From positions 6,841,001-6,905,000 of the forward strand of contig NZ_CP121634.1 in the NCBI RefSeq assembly GCF_029714945.1: DNA of 64,000 nt. Direction: 5' to 3'. Source of the DNA: Bradyrhizobium sp. CIAT3101. Its GTDB lineage: Bacteria; Pseudomonadota; Alphaproteobacteria; Rhizobiales; Xanthobacteraceae. Shown one piece after another: positions 46,301-54,443 of this stretch. Made by a program: the position numbers and the translations under genes. The notes below the pieces were generated by a model. The model did no database searches. It was not told where the DNA came from and saw only the letters and a list, made by a program, of their open reading frames with translations. The first letter of the stretch is position 1. Each line of letters starts with the position of its first letter.

Positions 46301-49300
46301 TGGCCAAGGACGCAAGCTGCCTTCGACTTCGCACCGTTGGGGAGAACCGAATCAGCTCTTCACGCGATTTGGCGAGACGTATTGAGGATTGAACACTTCG
46401 GCAGGTTCGATAACTTCTTCGATTTGGGCGGCCATTCTCTGCTGGCGACGCAGGTTGCCTCTCGCATATCTCGCGTTTTCGACGTCGAATTGGCCCTAAC
46501 CACGATTTTCGAGGCCCAAACCTTGGAAGCTCTGGCGCGGCGAATTGATGAAGTTCACGGAACTGGCAAGCAGCTCGCCGCTTCGACACGCGATCAGGCG
46601 GATTACATCTCAATGCGACCAGACCGCGCGCATACGAGGGAAAATTCGCTAAAGCCAGTCAGGGCGCCGATAGCCCCACGTACGGAGGACTCTCAGCCGG
46701 CACTGTCTCATTCGCAACAACGAATGTGGCTCATTCAGTCTCTCGACCCCGATAATTGCGCCTACAACCTAAGCGGTGCGGTACGTTTCCTAGGCCACTT
46801 TGACGCTGATGTCTTTTCGAATGCCCTAGATGAAGTTCGTCGCCGGCATGAAAGTTTGCGCAGCACGTTCCATGAGTCGGACGGCGAGGTCCTGCAACAG
46901 ATCCAGCCGTGGCACCCTCAACCACTTATCGCAATCGATCTGCGGCAGTTTGGAGATGCGGCATTCTCGGAGGGCCTACGCATGGCCCAGGCCGAGGCGC
47001 GGACACCCATCGACTTGATCCGCGGTCCTGTCTTTCGAGCAGCGCTCTATCGCATCGCCGAGGAAGAACATCTGCTTCAATTGACTGTTCATCATATTTC
47101 GGGAGATCAGTGGTCGGTAGGAATCGTCGCCCGCGAACTAGCCATGGCGTACAATGCGCTGCGCGCTGGAAAACAGGTCGCCTTGGATCCGATCAAGCTC
47201 CGTTACCAAGACTACGCAGCTTGGCAACGACAACATCAGCACCTTTCCGACAGGCAACTATCGTACTGGCGAGAGCAACTAAATGGGCTGGCTTCGCTCG
47301 AACTTCCATGCGATTTCCCCCGCCCGCAAATGCGGGGATTAAATGGCGCCTGCCATCTAGCGCCGCTCGATGCATCGCTGGTTTTGAAGCTGGATGATTT
47401 GAGCAAGCGCGAGGGAAGCACCCTCTTCATGACGATGCTGACGGCGTTCGCCCTTCACTTGTACCGCTTGACCCAACAAGAAGATTTCGCGATTGGCGTA
47501 CCAATCGCCAACCGCACCAATAGCGACCTTGAAACTCTCGTCGGGACCTTCGTAAATACGCTAGCCTTACGCGTCGATTTATCTGGCGAGCCGAGCTTTC
47601 TCACCCTGCTCAAGCGAATCCGCGCTGTCGCTCTTGATGGCTACCAGAATCAGGATGTTTCCTTCGACAAGTTGGTGCACGACATTGCGGAGACGCGAGA
47701 CAACAGCAGGGCGCCTCTTGTGCAAGTCATGTTCAATATGCAGAACGCTCCGTTCTACGGGGCCCTGTTCGACGGATTGGAGTGGGAACCGATCCCTCTT
47801 GACAGAGGCGGCGCTCAGTTCGAATTGAGTTTATCTGTAGATGCCCAAATCTCGAACAGCATCACCTTCGAATACAACACTGATCTATTTGATCGTCGAA
47901 CGATCAAACGTTTTTCAGAGCAATATCTCTATATTCTCGAGCAGATCGTGAGCGACCCAACGCAGAGCGTCGCATCGACACCGATGTTGCCAGCCACCGA
48001 ACGCCAGCTCCTGGAGTCCTGGAACGCCACAGGATCCCCTGCCGGAGAACTATCTCATTTCATTGCAATGTTTGAGCAACAGGTTGCCCGAGCGCCGGAC
48101 GCGCCTGCATTATCATTTGATGGACAAGTAGTCACCTACTCCACACTCAACATGCGCGCCAACGCCGCGGCAAAAGCCCTCGTTGGGCTCGGGATCAAAC
48201 CGGGTGAAGGTGTGGCAGTTTGCATGTCGCGATCAATTGATCTTGTGGTGTTGTTGCTCGGCATCCAAAAGGCAGGGTTCTACTACATTCCTCTTGATCC
48301 TTCGTTTCCTAAAGCGCGGCTTTCCTACATGCTGGCCGATAGCAAGGCTCGCGCTGTGGCTACGGATTCGACCTCGAGGGACCATCTTGTTGCACCTGAC
48401 GGCGTTCTCGGTATCGATGCTTCAACTTTGACTGCCGGAAGCGAAGCCACGCATCATAATGATGAATTCTGTGGTAAATCGTCTGGGGAGGACATTGCCT
48501 ATATCATCTATACGTCTGGGTCGACGGGCCTTCCGAAAGGTGTGGTAGTCGGGCATTCGTCACTGTCCAATTTTTTGCAGTCAATGGCCCGCCGTCCCGG
48601 CTTAACGGACAAGGATACAATGGTCGCGGTGACGACTATCTCCTTTGATATTTCAGGACTGGAGCTCTACCTGCCCCTGAGCGTCGGAGCGTGTGTCGAA
48701 CTGGCATCCAAAAATACTGCGTCCGATGGCGCCGCTCTTTCCCACCTGCTTGCCAAGAGCGGGGCGACAATTATGCAGGCGACGCCCGCGACTTGGCGTC
48801 TACTCATCGATAGCGGCTGGAAAGGTGACGGTCGCCTCCGCGCCCTCAGCGGTGGCGAAGCACTTTCCCGCGATTTGGCAGATGCCTTACTCGACCGAGT
48901 CGGTGAGCTCTGGAATTTGTATGGGCCAACGGAGACTACGATCTGGTCGACGGCGGCGCGCATCGAACCCGACCAGTCACCCATTTCGATAGGGCGACCG
49001 ATCGAAAATACTCGTGTCTACATTGTAGACCAAAATGGCGAACTAGCACCAATCGGCGTTCCTGGCGAGATTTTGATCGCGGGCAAAGGTGTTGCGATCG
49101 GTTATCACGAACAGCCGGAACGAACAGCAGAGCGATTTCAACTAGACCACTTCGTTGACCGTCAAGGTGGGCGAGTTTACAGGACCGGCGATCTCGGGAA
49201 ATGGAGTTCTGACGGCGAGCTCTTTCATCTCGGCCGCATCGACAGTCAGATCAAGATGCGAGGTTTTCGAATCGAGATCGGCGAGATTGAATTCGTGCTT

Positions 49301-49798
49301 AGACAGCATCCTGCTGTGGCGGAGGCCGTCGTTATAGCTCGAGAACTCAGTGCAGCCGATAGTCGCTTGATCGCATACGTCCAATATGGGCAGGAGGAAG
49401 CAACAGCGAGCGAACTGCGAAATTTCCTTCGAAATCACCTCCCCGACTACATGATTCCTGCCGTCATCGTGGCGATTGATACCATTCCAATGACGCCCAA
49501 CAAAAAAATCGATCGATCCGCACTGCCGGACCCATTCACCGCTTCGGCTCAAGCGGCTTCAGAATACGTTCCACCGGCATCAGCAATGGAGCGGCTGGTG
49601 GCGGACATCTGGCAAGATTTGCTCCAGATTGGAAGCGTCGGTAGAAGCGACAACTTTTTCGAGCTGGGCGGCCACTCGCTTCTTGCCGTGAGAATGGTAG
49701 GAATGATCAAGCAACGCACGGGACGGACCTTGGATCCTCGAACTCTGTATTTCAAGACCCTGCGACAGATCGCCGAGACCGTTGGGCGTGCAAAGTGA
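43379..49798 (+). CDS. NRPS: C-A(degenerate)-T-C-A(Gly)-T
   Basis: 2139 residues, TTG start. C1 about 15-440 (HHLVNDG; EntF-like N-terminal pattern). A1 about 465-970 is degenerate: residues 611-626 read LAYVIFGLDLTDQPKG where active domains have YTSGSTG; the pocket position equal to Asp235 is Ser662; A5 reads GPTN; A8 reads KIRCYGVCIDL. T1 is intact (FFDLGGHS, S1020). C2 about 1080-1510 has HHISGDQ (H1238/H1239, D1243; Gln at the usual Gly). A2 about 1535-2040 is intact (YTSGSTGLPKG, YRTGD, A10 lysine). Its pocket D1757, I, L, Q, L, G, L, I, W, K is the glycine code. T2 is S2100. It has no thioesterase. T1 must be charged in trans or pass a chain unchanged. Two hydrolases follow directly. 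Confidence 0.93.
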   Translation: MDFEPSDLKNPNLLPLTLGQVSIWLAQLLDSSDPAFNIGEYVEICGALNNERFEQALRQAVKEADTLHLRVVQTPDGPRQYIGNDDRWTMSVVDFSSHSDPRTAAETWMREDMSQAFDLARGPLFRFALLCINANCYFWYSVNHHLVNDGFGWTLLLRRVAECYSRLSNGQSCAFERFASQDDLIKAEQTYRRSQHYARDRNYWLQVLKDRSEVSTLSISTPAVKSKAGVRQITGLLPGNVEIESLGRAYGSSAAAVVMAGIALYLHRVTGSHDIVLGMQVSARIGNASKRAVGMAANVIPLRLTVTPDEDFDTLLRRTARAMRDAFRHQLYRIEDLRRDLGLSPQTPDIFSVFANYMPLDDGIRFSDHTVRRFPLGNWRVEDIQFVYYGGSADAGYRIDAVANSAKYAPEQLDEHLHNLCALVSECATRPNTICGRFVLESTSDREQPLASINHVNDDRPDMLVHRLFEKQVKATPDAVAVSFHDVNLTYSELNRRANKLARCLSAEGVGPEVLVPVFLDQSVEMLVALLAVLKAGGAYVPINSALARSEIELLLQTIKPLLILTTDVARARLPSVGCKVIHVGHEHATLAPTVCTDVDVQPIGLTPNNLAYVIFGLDLTDQPKGTPTEHRGVVNRLQWMQSQYSLTGDDCVLQSTPFQLSPSVWELFWPLGVGAKLVIAKPHRNLEPEYLAQLIGAFGVTTAHFFPSALPSLLSTRSIDECRSLRIVFCSGEQLSPQLSRRLLDRLPGGRLCYLYGPTNGAFEAAYCEYSPGESPGLVMSGHPIANTEIHVLDDSMHPVPMGTSGEIYIGGVGIARRYSHRPEFIADGSVRSPFDPTDPAARLYRTGDFGRQRPDGRVEFLGHRHDLKIRCYGVCIDLNDIELFLKQIEGVKEVTVVVCEDAASKPQLLAYFTASETFDPSNKQTSALIANMRTAASARLPNQWQPSLYLPVTTFPLAVNGKVDRASLAARGWPRTQAAFDFAPLGRTESALHAIWRDVLRIEHFGRFDNFFDLGGHSLLATQVASRISRVFDVELALTTIFEAQTLEALARRIDEVHGTGKQLAASTRDQADYISMRPDRAHTRENSLKPVRAPIAPRTEDSQPALSHSQQRMWLIQSLDPDNCAYNLSGAVRFLGHFDADVFSNALDEVRRRHESLRSTFHESDGEVLQQIQPWHPQPLIAIDLRQFGDAAFSEGLRMAQAEARTPIDLIRGPVFRAALYRIAEEEHLLQLTVHHISGDQWSVGIVARELAMAYNALRAGKQVALDPIKLRYQDYAAWQRQHQHLSDRQLSYWREQLNGLASLELPCDFPRPQMRGLNGACHLAPLDASLVLKLDDLSKREGSTLFMTMLTAFALHLYRLTQQEDFAIGVPIANRTNSDLETLVGTFVNTLALRVDLSGEPSFLTLLKRIRAVALDGYQNQDVSFDKLVHDIAETRDNSRAPLVQVMFNMQNAPFYGALFDGLEWEPIPLDRGGAQFELSLSVDAQISNSITFEYNTDLFDRRTIKRFSEQYLYILEQIVSDPTQSVASTPMLPATERQLLESWNATGSPAGELSHFIAMFEQQVARAPDAPALSFDGQVVTYSTLNMRANAAAKALVGLGIKPGEGVAVCMSRSIDLVVLLLGIQKAGFYYIPLDPSFPKARLSYMLADSKARAVATDSTSRDHLVAPDGVLGIDASTLTAGSEATHHNDEFCGKSSGEDIAYIIYTSGSTGLPKGVVVGHSSLSNFLQSMARRPGLTDKDTMVAVTTISFDISGLELYLPLSVGACVELASKNTASDGAALSHLLAKSGATIMQATPATWRLLIDSGWKGDGRLRALSGGEALSRDLADALLDRVGELWNLYGPTETTIWSTAARIEPDQSPISIGRPIENTRVYIVDQNGELAPIGVPGEILIAGKGVAIGYHEQPERTAERFQLDHFVDRQGGRVYRTGDLGKWSSDGELFHLGRIDSQIKMRGFRIEIGEIEFVLRQHPAVAEAVVIARELSAADSRLIAYVQYGQEEATASELRNFLRNHLPDYMIPAVIVAIDTIPMTPNKKIDRSALPDPFTASAQAASEYVPPASAMERLVADIWQDLLQIGSVGRSDNFFELGGHSLLAVRMVGMIKQRTGRTLDPRTLYFKTLRQIAETVGRAK

Positions 49799-49801
49799 GT
49801 T

Positions 49802-50581
49802 TTGCGGATGTTACCGTTTTTCTTCGGGTCAGGCCAACGGCGCCTGTTCGGGATCTATGAGACGGCAGCGGGCAAGGCGGCCGTTGGCGCGGCGTTGCTC
49901 TGCAATTCGTGGGGCACGGAATATGGCAGTGCACACCGAGCAATGCGTCTTCTCTCGAAGCGCCTCCGCGCTGTCGGCTTTGACACCCTAAGGTTTGACT
50001 ATTTTGGCGCGGGCGATTCCGGCGGCGAAACCGTCGACGCACACCTCGACGGCTGGAGGGAAGATATCTCGACGGCGTTGAAGGAATTGAAGGACATGAG
50101 TGGGAAGCCGCGCCTCATCATCATTGGCCTGCGGCTGGGTGCTACGCTCGTCGCCCAATCGGCACAACGGCTCTCCGTCAAGGCCGACGGCGTTGTCCTA
50201 TGGGACCCAATATTGGACGGAGCAAGCTATCTCGATATTTTCTTGGATCAGCAACACTGCCAAAATGAAGGGTCCAGTTTTATCGAATCGATTTCGCCAG
50301 GTATTGCGCTTACTTCAGAGCTTGGAGGCCTCCTTGTTTCGAACGCTTTCGTTGATGAACTGAAATCCATTGATTTGTTTTCGAGCAAAGTGACGATTCC
50401 CGCGAATGTGCTGACAATCTTCACTGAGAACCAGCATCGAGGCTTTGAAATCGGCTGCTCGCCGGATTCCCGCAGCGAGGTGGCAATCTTAAGAGCCCCC
50501 TCACCGTGGAAGGAATCTACAGAACAGGAAGAGCGCCTGCCTGTCGAGGTATTTGATCGGATTCTCAAATGGCTACGATAG
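49802..50581 (+). CDS. Alpha/beta-hydrolase-fold protein with Arg at the nucleophile position
   Basis: 259 residues, 4 bp after the NRPS stop. The fold is clear: LLCNSWGTEY, then LRFDYFGAGDSGG. The elbow reads GLRLGA, with arginine where catalytic serine is expected. This resembles hydrolase-2-type proteins of exosortase/PEP-CTERM clusters (TIGR03101-like), although no exosortase is present here. It may be a non-catalytic partner of the next protein or use another residue. The tight coupling to an NRPS without a thioesterase suggests a role in product handling or release. The function is inferred from position only. Confidence 0.75.
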   Translation: MRMLPFFFGSGQRRLFGIYETAAGKAAVGAALLCNSWGTEYGSAHRAMRLLSKRLRAVGFDTLRFDYFGAGDSGGETVDAHLDGWREDISTALKELKDMSGKPRLIIIGLRLGATLVAQSAQRLSVKADGVVLWDPILDGASYLDIFLDQQHCQNEGSSFIESISPGIALTSELGGLLVSNAFVDELKSIDLFSSKVTIPANVLTIFTENQHRGFEIGCSPDSRSEVAILRAPSPWKESTEQEERLPVEVFDRILKWLR

Positions 50582-51495
50582 GAAGCAAATTCGTCGAACG
50601 CGTTGCACAATTTGGCCCCGAGAAGGGTCTAGTTGGCGTCGTCGCGGAACCTGCCGAACTATCCAACCAAATCAAGCCCGCCGTTGTCATACTCAACACT
50701 GGCACAGTTCACCGCGTCGGCCATCACCGCATGTATGTATCAATGGCCCGAAAACTCGCTCGCGCCGGCCACACTGTTCTGCGATTTGACTTTTCGGGTC
50801 TCGGCGACAGCTTGTCTCAGCTATCGGATCAGCCCCTCCTCCAATCTAATTTCGCGGATATTGGACATGCTCTGAAATGGCTTCAGACGACGCGTGGTGT
50901 TTCTCGGGCCGTTCTGATTGGCCTGTGCTCGGGTGCAGACCACGCGATCCTGTATGGGTTTTCCGATACCCGTATTGTCGGTCTGGTATTGATTGATCCC
51001 TATGTCCCGCCAACTACCCGGTATTTCATCGATTATTTTTCTCGACGTTTGCGTGACGTGAGGAACTGGAGACACGTTCGTCTGCATAAGAGTAAGCTTC
51101 TGCGGCGGTTCTTCGAACATCTGTCACAGACCCTTCGCAGGGAAGGCGGACCACAACACCTCGTATATCAGGGAATGAACGTGCGGGCCTCGCTCGAGAG
51201 GGCTTACGAGGCGACTGCGCAGGCAGGGGTGAAAATGCTCGTCATTTGCACGGGTAGACATCACGCGCCTCGCCAGACCTACCGCGAGCAATTTGTTAGC
51301 GCATTTTCAAGAGTTTCTTTCGAGACATCGTTACGTCTAGAGTTCTTCAAAGACGCTGATCATACATTCAGCTCCGTGAAATCGAGAACTGAACTTGACG
51401 AGTCGGTGACGCGTTGGTGCGAAACAACATCATTCGAACGATCGCCCTTTCAGTTGTCGACCACAGAGGAGATCGCGGCGCTTTGGAGCGCATAG
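50569..51495 (+). CDS. Alpha/beta hydrolase with Cys at the nucleophile elbow
   Basis: 308 residues, overlapping the previous gene by 13 bp. Strand and loop pattern: VVILNTGTVHRVGHHRMYV, LRFDFSGLGDS, then the elbow GLCSGAD (Cys as possible nucleophile), LIDPYVPP and a late histidine in FKDADHTF. The order fits the serine-aminopeptidase-like S33 group and resembles hydrolase-1-type partners (TIGR03100-like). With the 49802 protein it forms a pair in one operon with the NRPS. It could act as an external thioesterase or transacylase on a carrier-bound chain, which the NRPS itself lacks. This is inference; a thiol-dependent active site would be unusual. Confidence 0.78.
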   Translation: MATIGSKFVERVAQFGPEKGLVGVVAEPAELSNQIKPAVVILNTGTVHRVGHHRMYVSMARKLARAGHTVLRFDFSGLGDSLSQLSDQPLLQSNFADIGHALKWLQTTRGVSRAVLIGLCSGADHAILYGFSDTRIVGLVLIDPYVPPTTRYFIDYFSRRLRDVRNWRHVRLHKSKLLRRFFEHLSQTLRREGGPQHLVYQGMNVRASLERAYEATAQAGVKMLVICTGRHHAPRQTYREQFVSAFSRVSFETSLRLEFFKDADHTFSSVKSRTELDESVTRWCETTSFERSPFQLSTTEEIAALWSA

Positions 51496-51823
51496 AGCGA
51501 TTTGGAATCCCTCCTTGTCAACTGTTGCGAGAAATGGAACAACTGGCGACGCCGGAGCCGACATGTCCTCCATCCACCCCTGTCGATGCAGGAACGGCAC
51601 GCAATTGTGCGAGTTCTCCGAGCCTTCGTCGATGAACGATCCTTGGCTAGCAACGACAAACCTTTAAGTAGTCGCGGGTTAGCTAGCTGGAAGACCACGA
51701 TCGATGCCCTTCGATCGTCACAACTCCTCGACTGACTCCAACACCGCTAGCATCCATATAGCTCGTGACCACTGGACCAGCCGTTATCGATACCGGTGAT
51801 AGCTCCCGCTGGGCAGACCTACT
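51496..51823. other. Intergenic stretch after the NRPS/hydrolase operon
   Basis: 328 bp. No supported gene and no clear terminator hairpin found. Confidence 0.4.
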
Positions 51824-51946
51824 TCATTCATCAAAGGGGAAAAACCTATCGTCTTCAGGCAATGAAGCGAACGCAAAATAGACGAGCGCTAAGGCGCCAA
51901 AAATGACGAGCGCGATCGGAGCCAGCCACCACCACACGACCGTCAA
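51824..51946 (-). CDS. 40-residue single-helix membrane protein
   Basis: TTG start, overlapping the stop of the next-upstream small gene (51943-52083) as TTGA. One membrane helix (VVWWWLAPIALVIFGALALV) and an acidic aromatic tail (PEDDRFFPFDE). The overlap makes a real two-gene unit more likely. The function is unknown. Confidence 0.5.
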   Translation of the reverse strand: MTVVWWWLAPIALVIFGALALVYFAFASLPEDDRFFPFDE

Positions 51947-52083
51947 TACCTTTTCAAGAGGTTATATTGAACCGTTTTCCGGGCGAACTCCTGCAACAGC
52001 ATGAAAATTGCGCTCGCGTGTCCTTTAGTCTTGATTTTACTAAGCGCGCTCACCCGCCGGAGCACGTCGCGATCGTTACTCAT
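51943..52083 (-). CDS. 46-residue helical protein, paralogue of the 54270 protein
   Basis: ATG at 52083 with GGAG 5 nt upstream. The sequence MSNDRDVLRRVSALSKIK then TKGHASAIFMLLQEFARK aligns without gaps over 31 residues to the protein at 54270 (about 11 identities and mostly conservative changes). Two helices joined by a Gly turn could form a small helix-turn-helix or protein-binding motif. No function is known to me. Confidence 0.6.
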   Translation of the reverse strand: MSNDRDVLRRVSALSKIKTKGHASAIFMLLQEFARKTVQYNLLKRY

Positions 52084-52788
52084 TGTCACTCCGCAAACAC
52101 GTAGGCCTCAGCGACCCCGCAGCGAACCAAAAGAAACTACCGGGCGAAAACGTTCCAAGTGAATATGCAGACCAGCCTCGGTGGGTGAAACAATGCGCTT
52201 GTTTAAAGGCGGCATCAAACTGAAATCGATTAATTGCTTAACTTGGGGGTGGTCACTTGGGCGAGCCTTTACTTGTTGAGCGTCAACTCACACAAGCCCT
52301 ATGCCCGCCCCTTCGATTAATTTGGAAGATATTTCGCCTCCATGAGGCGTTTCACACATGATGTGGGGCTAGCGCTGCATAGGTGATGTACTCATGCGGG
52401 CCCAGCAGATACTCGAAGAACGCACGGAGTGCTGAAGGCTCGCCAGGCACTTCCGACGGCTCAGCGGCCGAGCATATCCGCAGATGAACGCCGACCTGAA
52501 CGATCTCAAAGACAGAGTCGCCGCCCTGTCGACCCAACGCATCCTGACAAACAGGGACGCATCAATCAAAGGCTAGCGTTCCTTGATTCGGAAAACCGTA
52601 TAGGCAAAACAGGGATTAACGAGAGCGATGTATAGCAGGCCTGCGGGCGACCTCGATGACTACGCTCACCCAGCTTTCTTGCAGTCGCCCTGCTGCGCGC
52701 TCGCGCGCCGGGGCCGTCTTTTACCCGCAGAGGCGGATTACAATGTAGTCTCTCCAAAAGAAAGAGCAGTTGCCGACTAAGATGTTTC
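52084..52788. other. Gene-poor stretch
   Basis: 705 bp. Several short frames exist, none with family features. A 30-codon frame on the plus strand at about 52484 (MNADLNDLKDRVAALSTQ) is possible but unsupported. Confidence 0.35.
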
Positions 52789-52959
52789 TTACTCGTCCCA
52801 AACACGCTCACCGCAATTGCATTCGAACGCTCGAATGACTGCCTGCTCGTCTGGGAAATGGACGATCTTGATCAACTTTAGAGTTTCGCCGCAAACGCGG
52901 CAATCTCGGCTTGAACTAGCTTCAGTCTCGGCAATTTTCTTGGCTCTAAATATCTCCAT
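52789..52959 (-). CDS. 56-residue zinc-ribbon-like small protein
   Basis: ATG at 52959 with AGGAAT 6 nt upstream. The chain contains C-R-V-C-G near residue 20 and C-N-C-G near the end, separated by LKLIKIVHFPDEQAVIRAF. Paired cysteine knuckles of this kind usually bind zinc. I associate this short family with Bradyrhizobium, function unknown. It is too short for usual gene-calling cut-offs and lies alone in a gene-poor region, upstream of nothing on its strand. Confidence 0.7.
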   Translation of the reverse strand: MEIFRAKKIAETEASSSRDCRVCGETLKLIKIVHFPDEQAVIRAFECNCGERVWDE

Positions 52960-53010
52960 TGGGTTATTCCTGACTGTTCATTCCTAAGGCTCGCGCATTC
53001 AGATTCACGT

Positions 53011-53784
53011 TTACAGCCCCCTGAATTTATCGATTAGTTTGAATTTGACAGACGACAAAAGGTCGGAAATGCCTCTAGAGCGATATTCGCTGATACCGCG
53101 TTTGGCTCTCCCCGCATCGGTTGGCTTGGCAGGGCTGTAGTAATACAGCGCGATTGAGTCCCTCGTCACACCTTCCGGACAACTCAACGGGTCCGGATGC
53201 CCGTGATAGCTGCTTTCGTCAGTTGAAAAGATCGCAACCGTATTCAAATCGGGAACGATCGAAGCTTCCTTTCGGCTCATGTCTCTCGACCACAATTCAA
53301 GAGATCCGCCCCAAGCCGCTTCCCAGCCGGAATTCAAATAGACAAGCAAATTGAGACGTCTGTACAAACCGAGTTGCTCGTTCCAATTGAAATCCGCATG
53401 CACCTTCAGAAACCCGCTGGTCGTCGAACTATGAATACCGCCTCCAGCTAGTTGAGGGTCGCCGACCAGATCGCTTTCTCCAGTCATGTCCTCCAAGAAC
53501 TTGACGAAGCCCGAACTGTGACAGGTATCAATCAGGTTCCTTACAGCGGGTGGCATTTTCTCGTACGTCCCGCAGTATCGCTTTTTCTGCGTAGCGTAAA
53601 AATCCTTTTCCCCGTCAAAGAACGAAAACCTCTTAACTTGCCTCGAGACCTCGGCAATTTGCTCCGGATCCCAAAAATTCTTAAGGGCGATGTGCGGGAA
53701 GGGGCGAGCTTGCCGATAGGCGGCAGCGAAATGCTTGCCATCTAATGCAAAATCTGATCGCTCAATATTTGAACGCATAAGCAT
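53011..53784 (-). CDS. 2-oxoglutarate/Fe(II)-dependent oxygenase (prolyl-4-hydroxylase-like)
   Basis: 257 residues. The double-stranded beta-helix motifs are visible: VHADFNWN (H-x-D), the strand pair RLNLLVYLNSGWEAAWGGSLELW, the distal histidine in SSYHGHPDPL and the 2-oxoglutarate arginine in TRDSIALYYYS. Metal and cosubstrate ligands are therefore all present. Such enzymes hydroxylate free or carrier-bound amino acids, or sugars and proteins. It stands alone between NRPS blocks, so a tailoring role (for example on Thr- or Gly-derived units) is plausible but unproven. Confidence 0.85.
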   Translation of the reverse strand: MLMRSNIERSDFALDGKHFAAAYRQARPFPHIALKNFWDPEQIAEVSRQVKRFSFFDGEKDFYATQKKRYCGTYEKMPPAVRNLIDTCHSSGFVKFLEDMTGESDLVGDPQLAGGGIHSSTTSGFLKVHADFNWNEQLGLYRRLNLLVYLNSGWEAAWGGSLELWSRDMSRKEASIVPDLNTVAIFSTDESSYHGHPDPLSCPEGVTRDSIALYYYSPAKPTDAGRAKRGISEYRSRGISDLLSSVKFKLIDKFRGL

Positions 53785-54269
53785 ACTGTCGCCCGCAGGG
53801 TTATTATCGAGTAAAGCCCTCTGTTAAATGGTGGCTCGATTCATGGCAAGCGGCGCCGCCCCTGCTAAAGGCGGATCTTATATTTAATATTAAATTCAAC
53901 TACTGTTCTACCCCAGCCGCCTGCCTATTCTCAGTCGGACTTGAACTTCCGGGCTTTTAAGCACCTCTAGCGGTTTCATCACCGGCGCCTTGGGAGGGAG
54001 CGACGGAAGGACATTCGCGGCTTGGGCCCGAGGTTGAAAGCCGGCCAGCTCCCAACCCGCCCTCGCTGACCTCAGAAATGAACCAGGTGCGTTAGAAAAA
54101 GAATTAGTTTAATTCCAATACCGAATAATCAGCTTGCAGGCAAAAAAACACAGGTTACGATTTAAAGGTTACCTACCGGGGTTGCATTAGTTCACTTAAA
54201 TCGTTTTGCCCGGCTTTATCGAGGCCGCAGCAGTTCTTTCGCTGCGTTTTTGGCGTCTCGGGAGGCGCA
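53785..54269. other. Intergenic stretch, AT-rich in part
   Basis: 485 bp. It contains the upstream region of the oxygenase gene and of the small gene at 54270. No gene or clear repeat seen. Confidence 0.35.
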
Positions 54270-54443
54270 ATGGCTGATTCAGATGCCGAACGTGAAGCGC
54301 TTCGATTGCTCACCGCCTTCAAGGAAATTAGAAGCAGAGGCACGCGCCGTGCAGTCATAATGCTCGTCGAAGAGCTGGCGCAGAAAGACGATGCACAAGG
54401 TGAAAATACAACCCCGCCGCCCCCCAGGGCTGGCGGAAGTTGA
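54270..54443 (+). CDS. 57-residue helical protein, paralogue of the 51943 protein
   Basis: ATG at 54270 preceded by GGGAGG at 4 nt. The core EREALRLLTAFKEI then RSRGTRRAVIMLVEELAQK matches the protein at 51943-52083 position by position. The tail is Pro-rich (TTPPPPRAGG). It is probably a small two-helix domain. Too short for usual cut-offs; function unknown. Confidence 0.65.
   Translation: MADSDAEREALRLLTAFKEIRSRGTRRAVIMLVEELAQKDDAQGENTTPPPPRAGGS

Noticed and set aside
49802..51495. Exosortase/PEP-CTERM system suggested by the hydrolase pair
   Set aside because: No exosortase and no PEP-CTERM-tailed protein is visible in the window.
52352..52635. Short open frames on both strands
   Set aside because: No ribosome sites, no family features; the two strands overlap.
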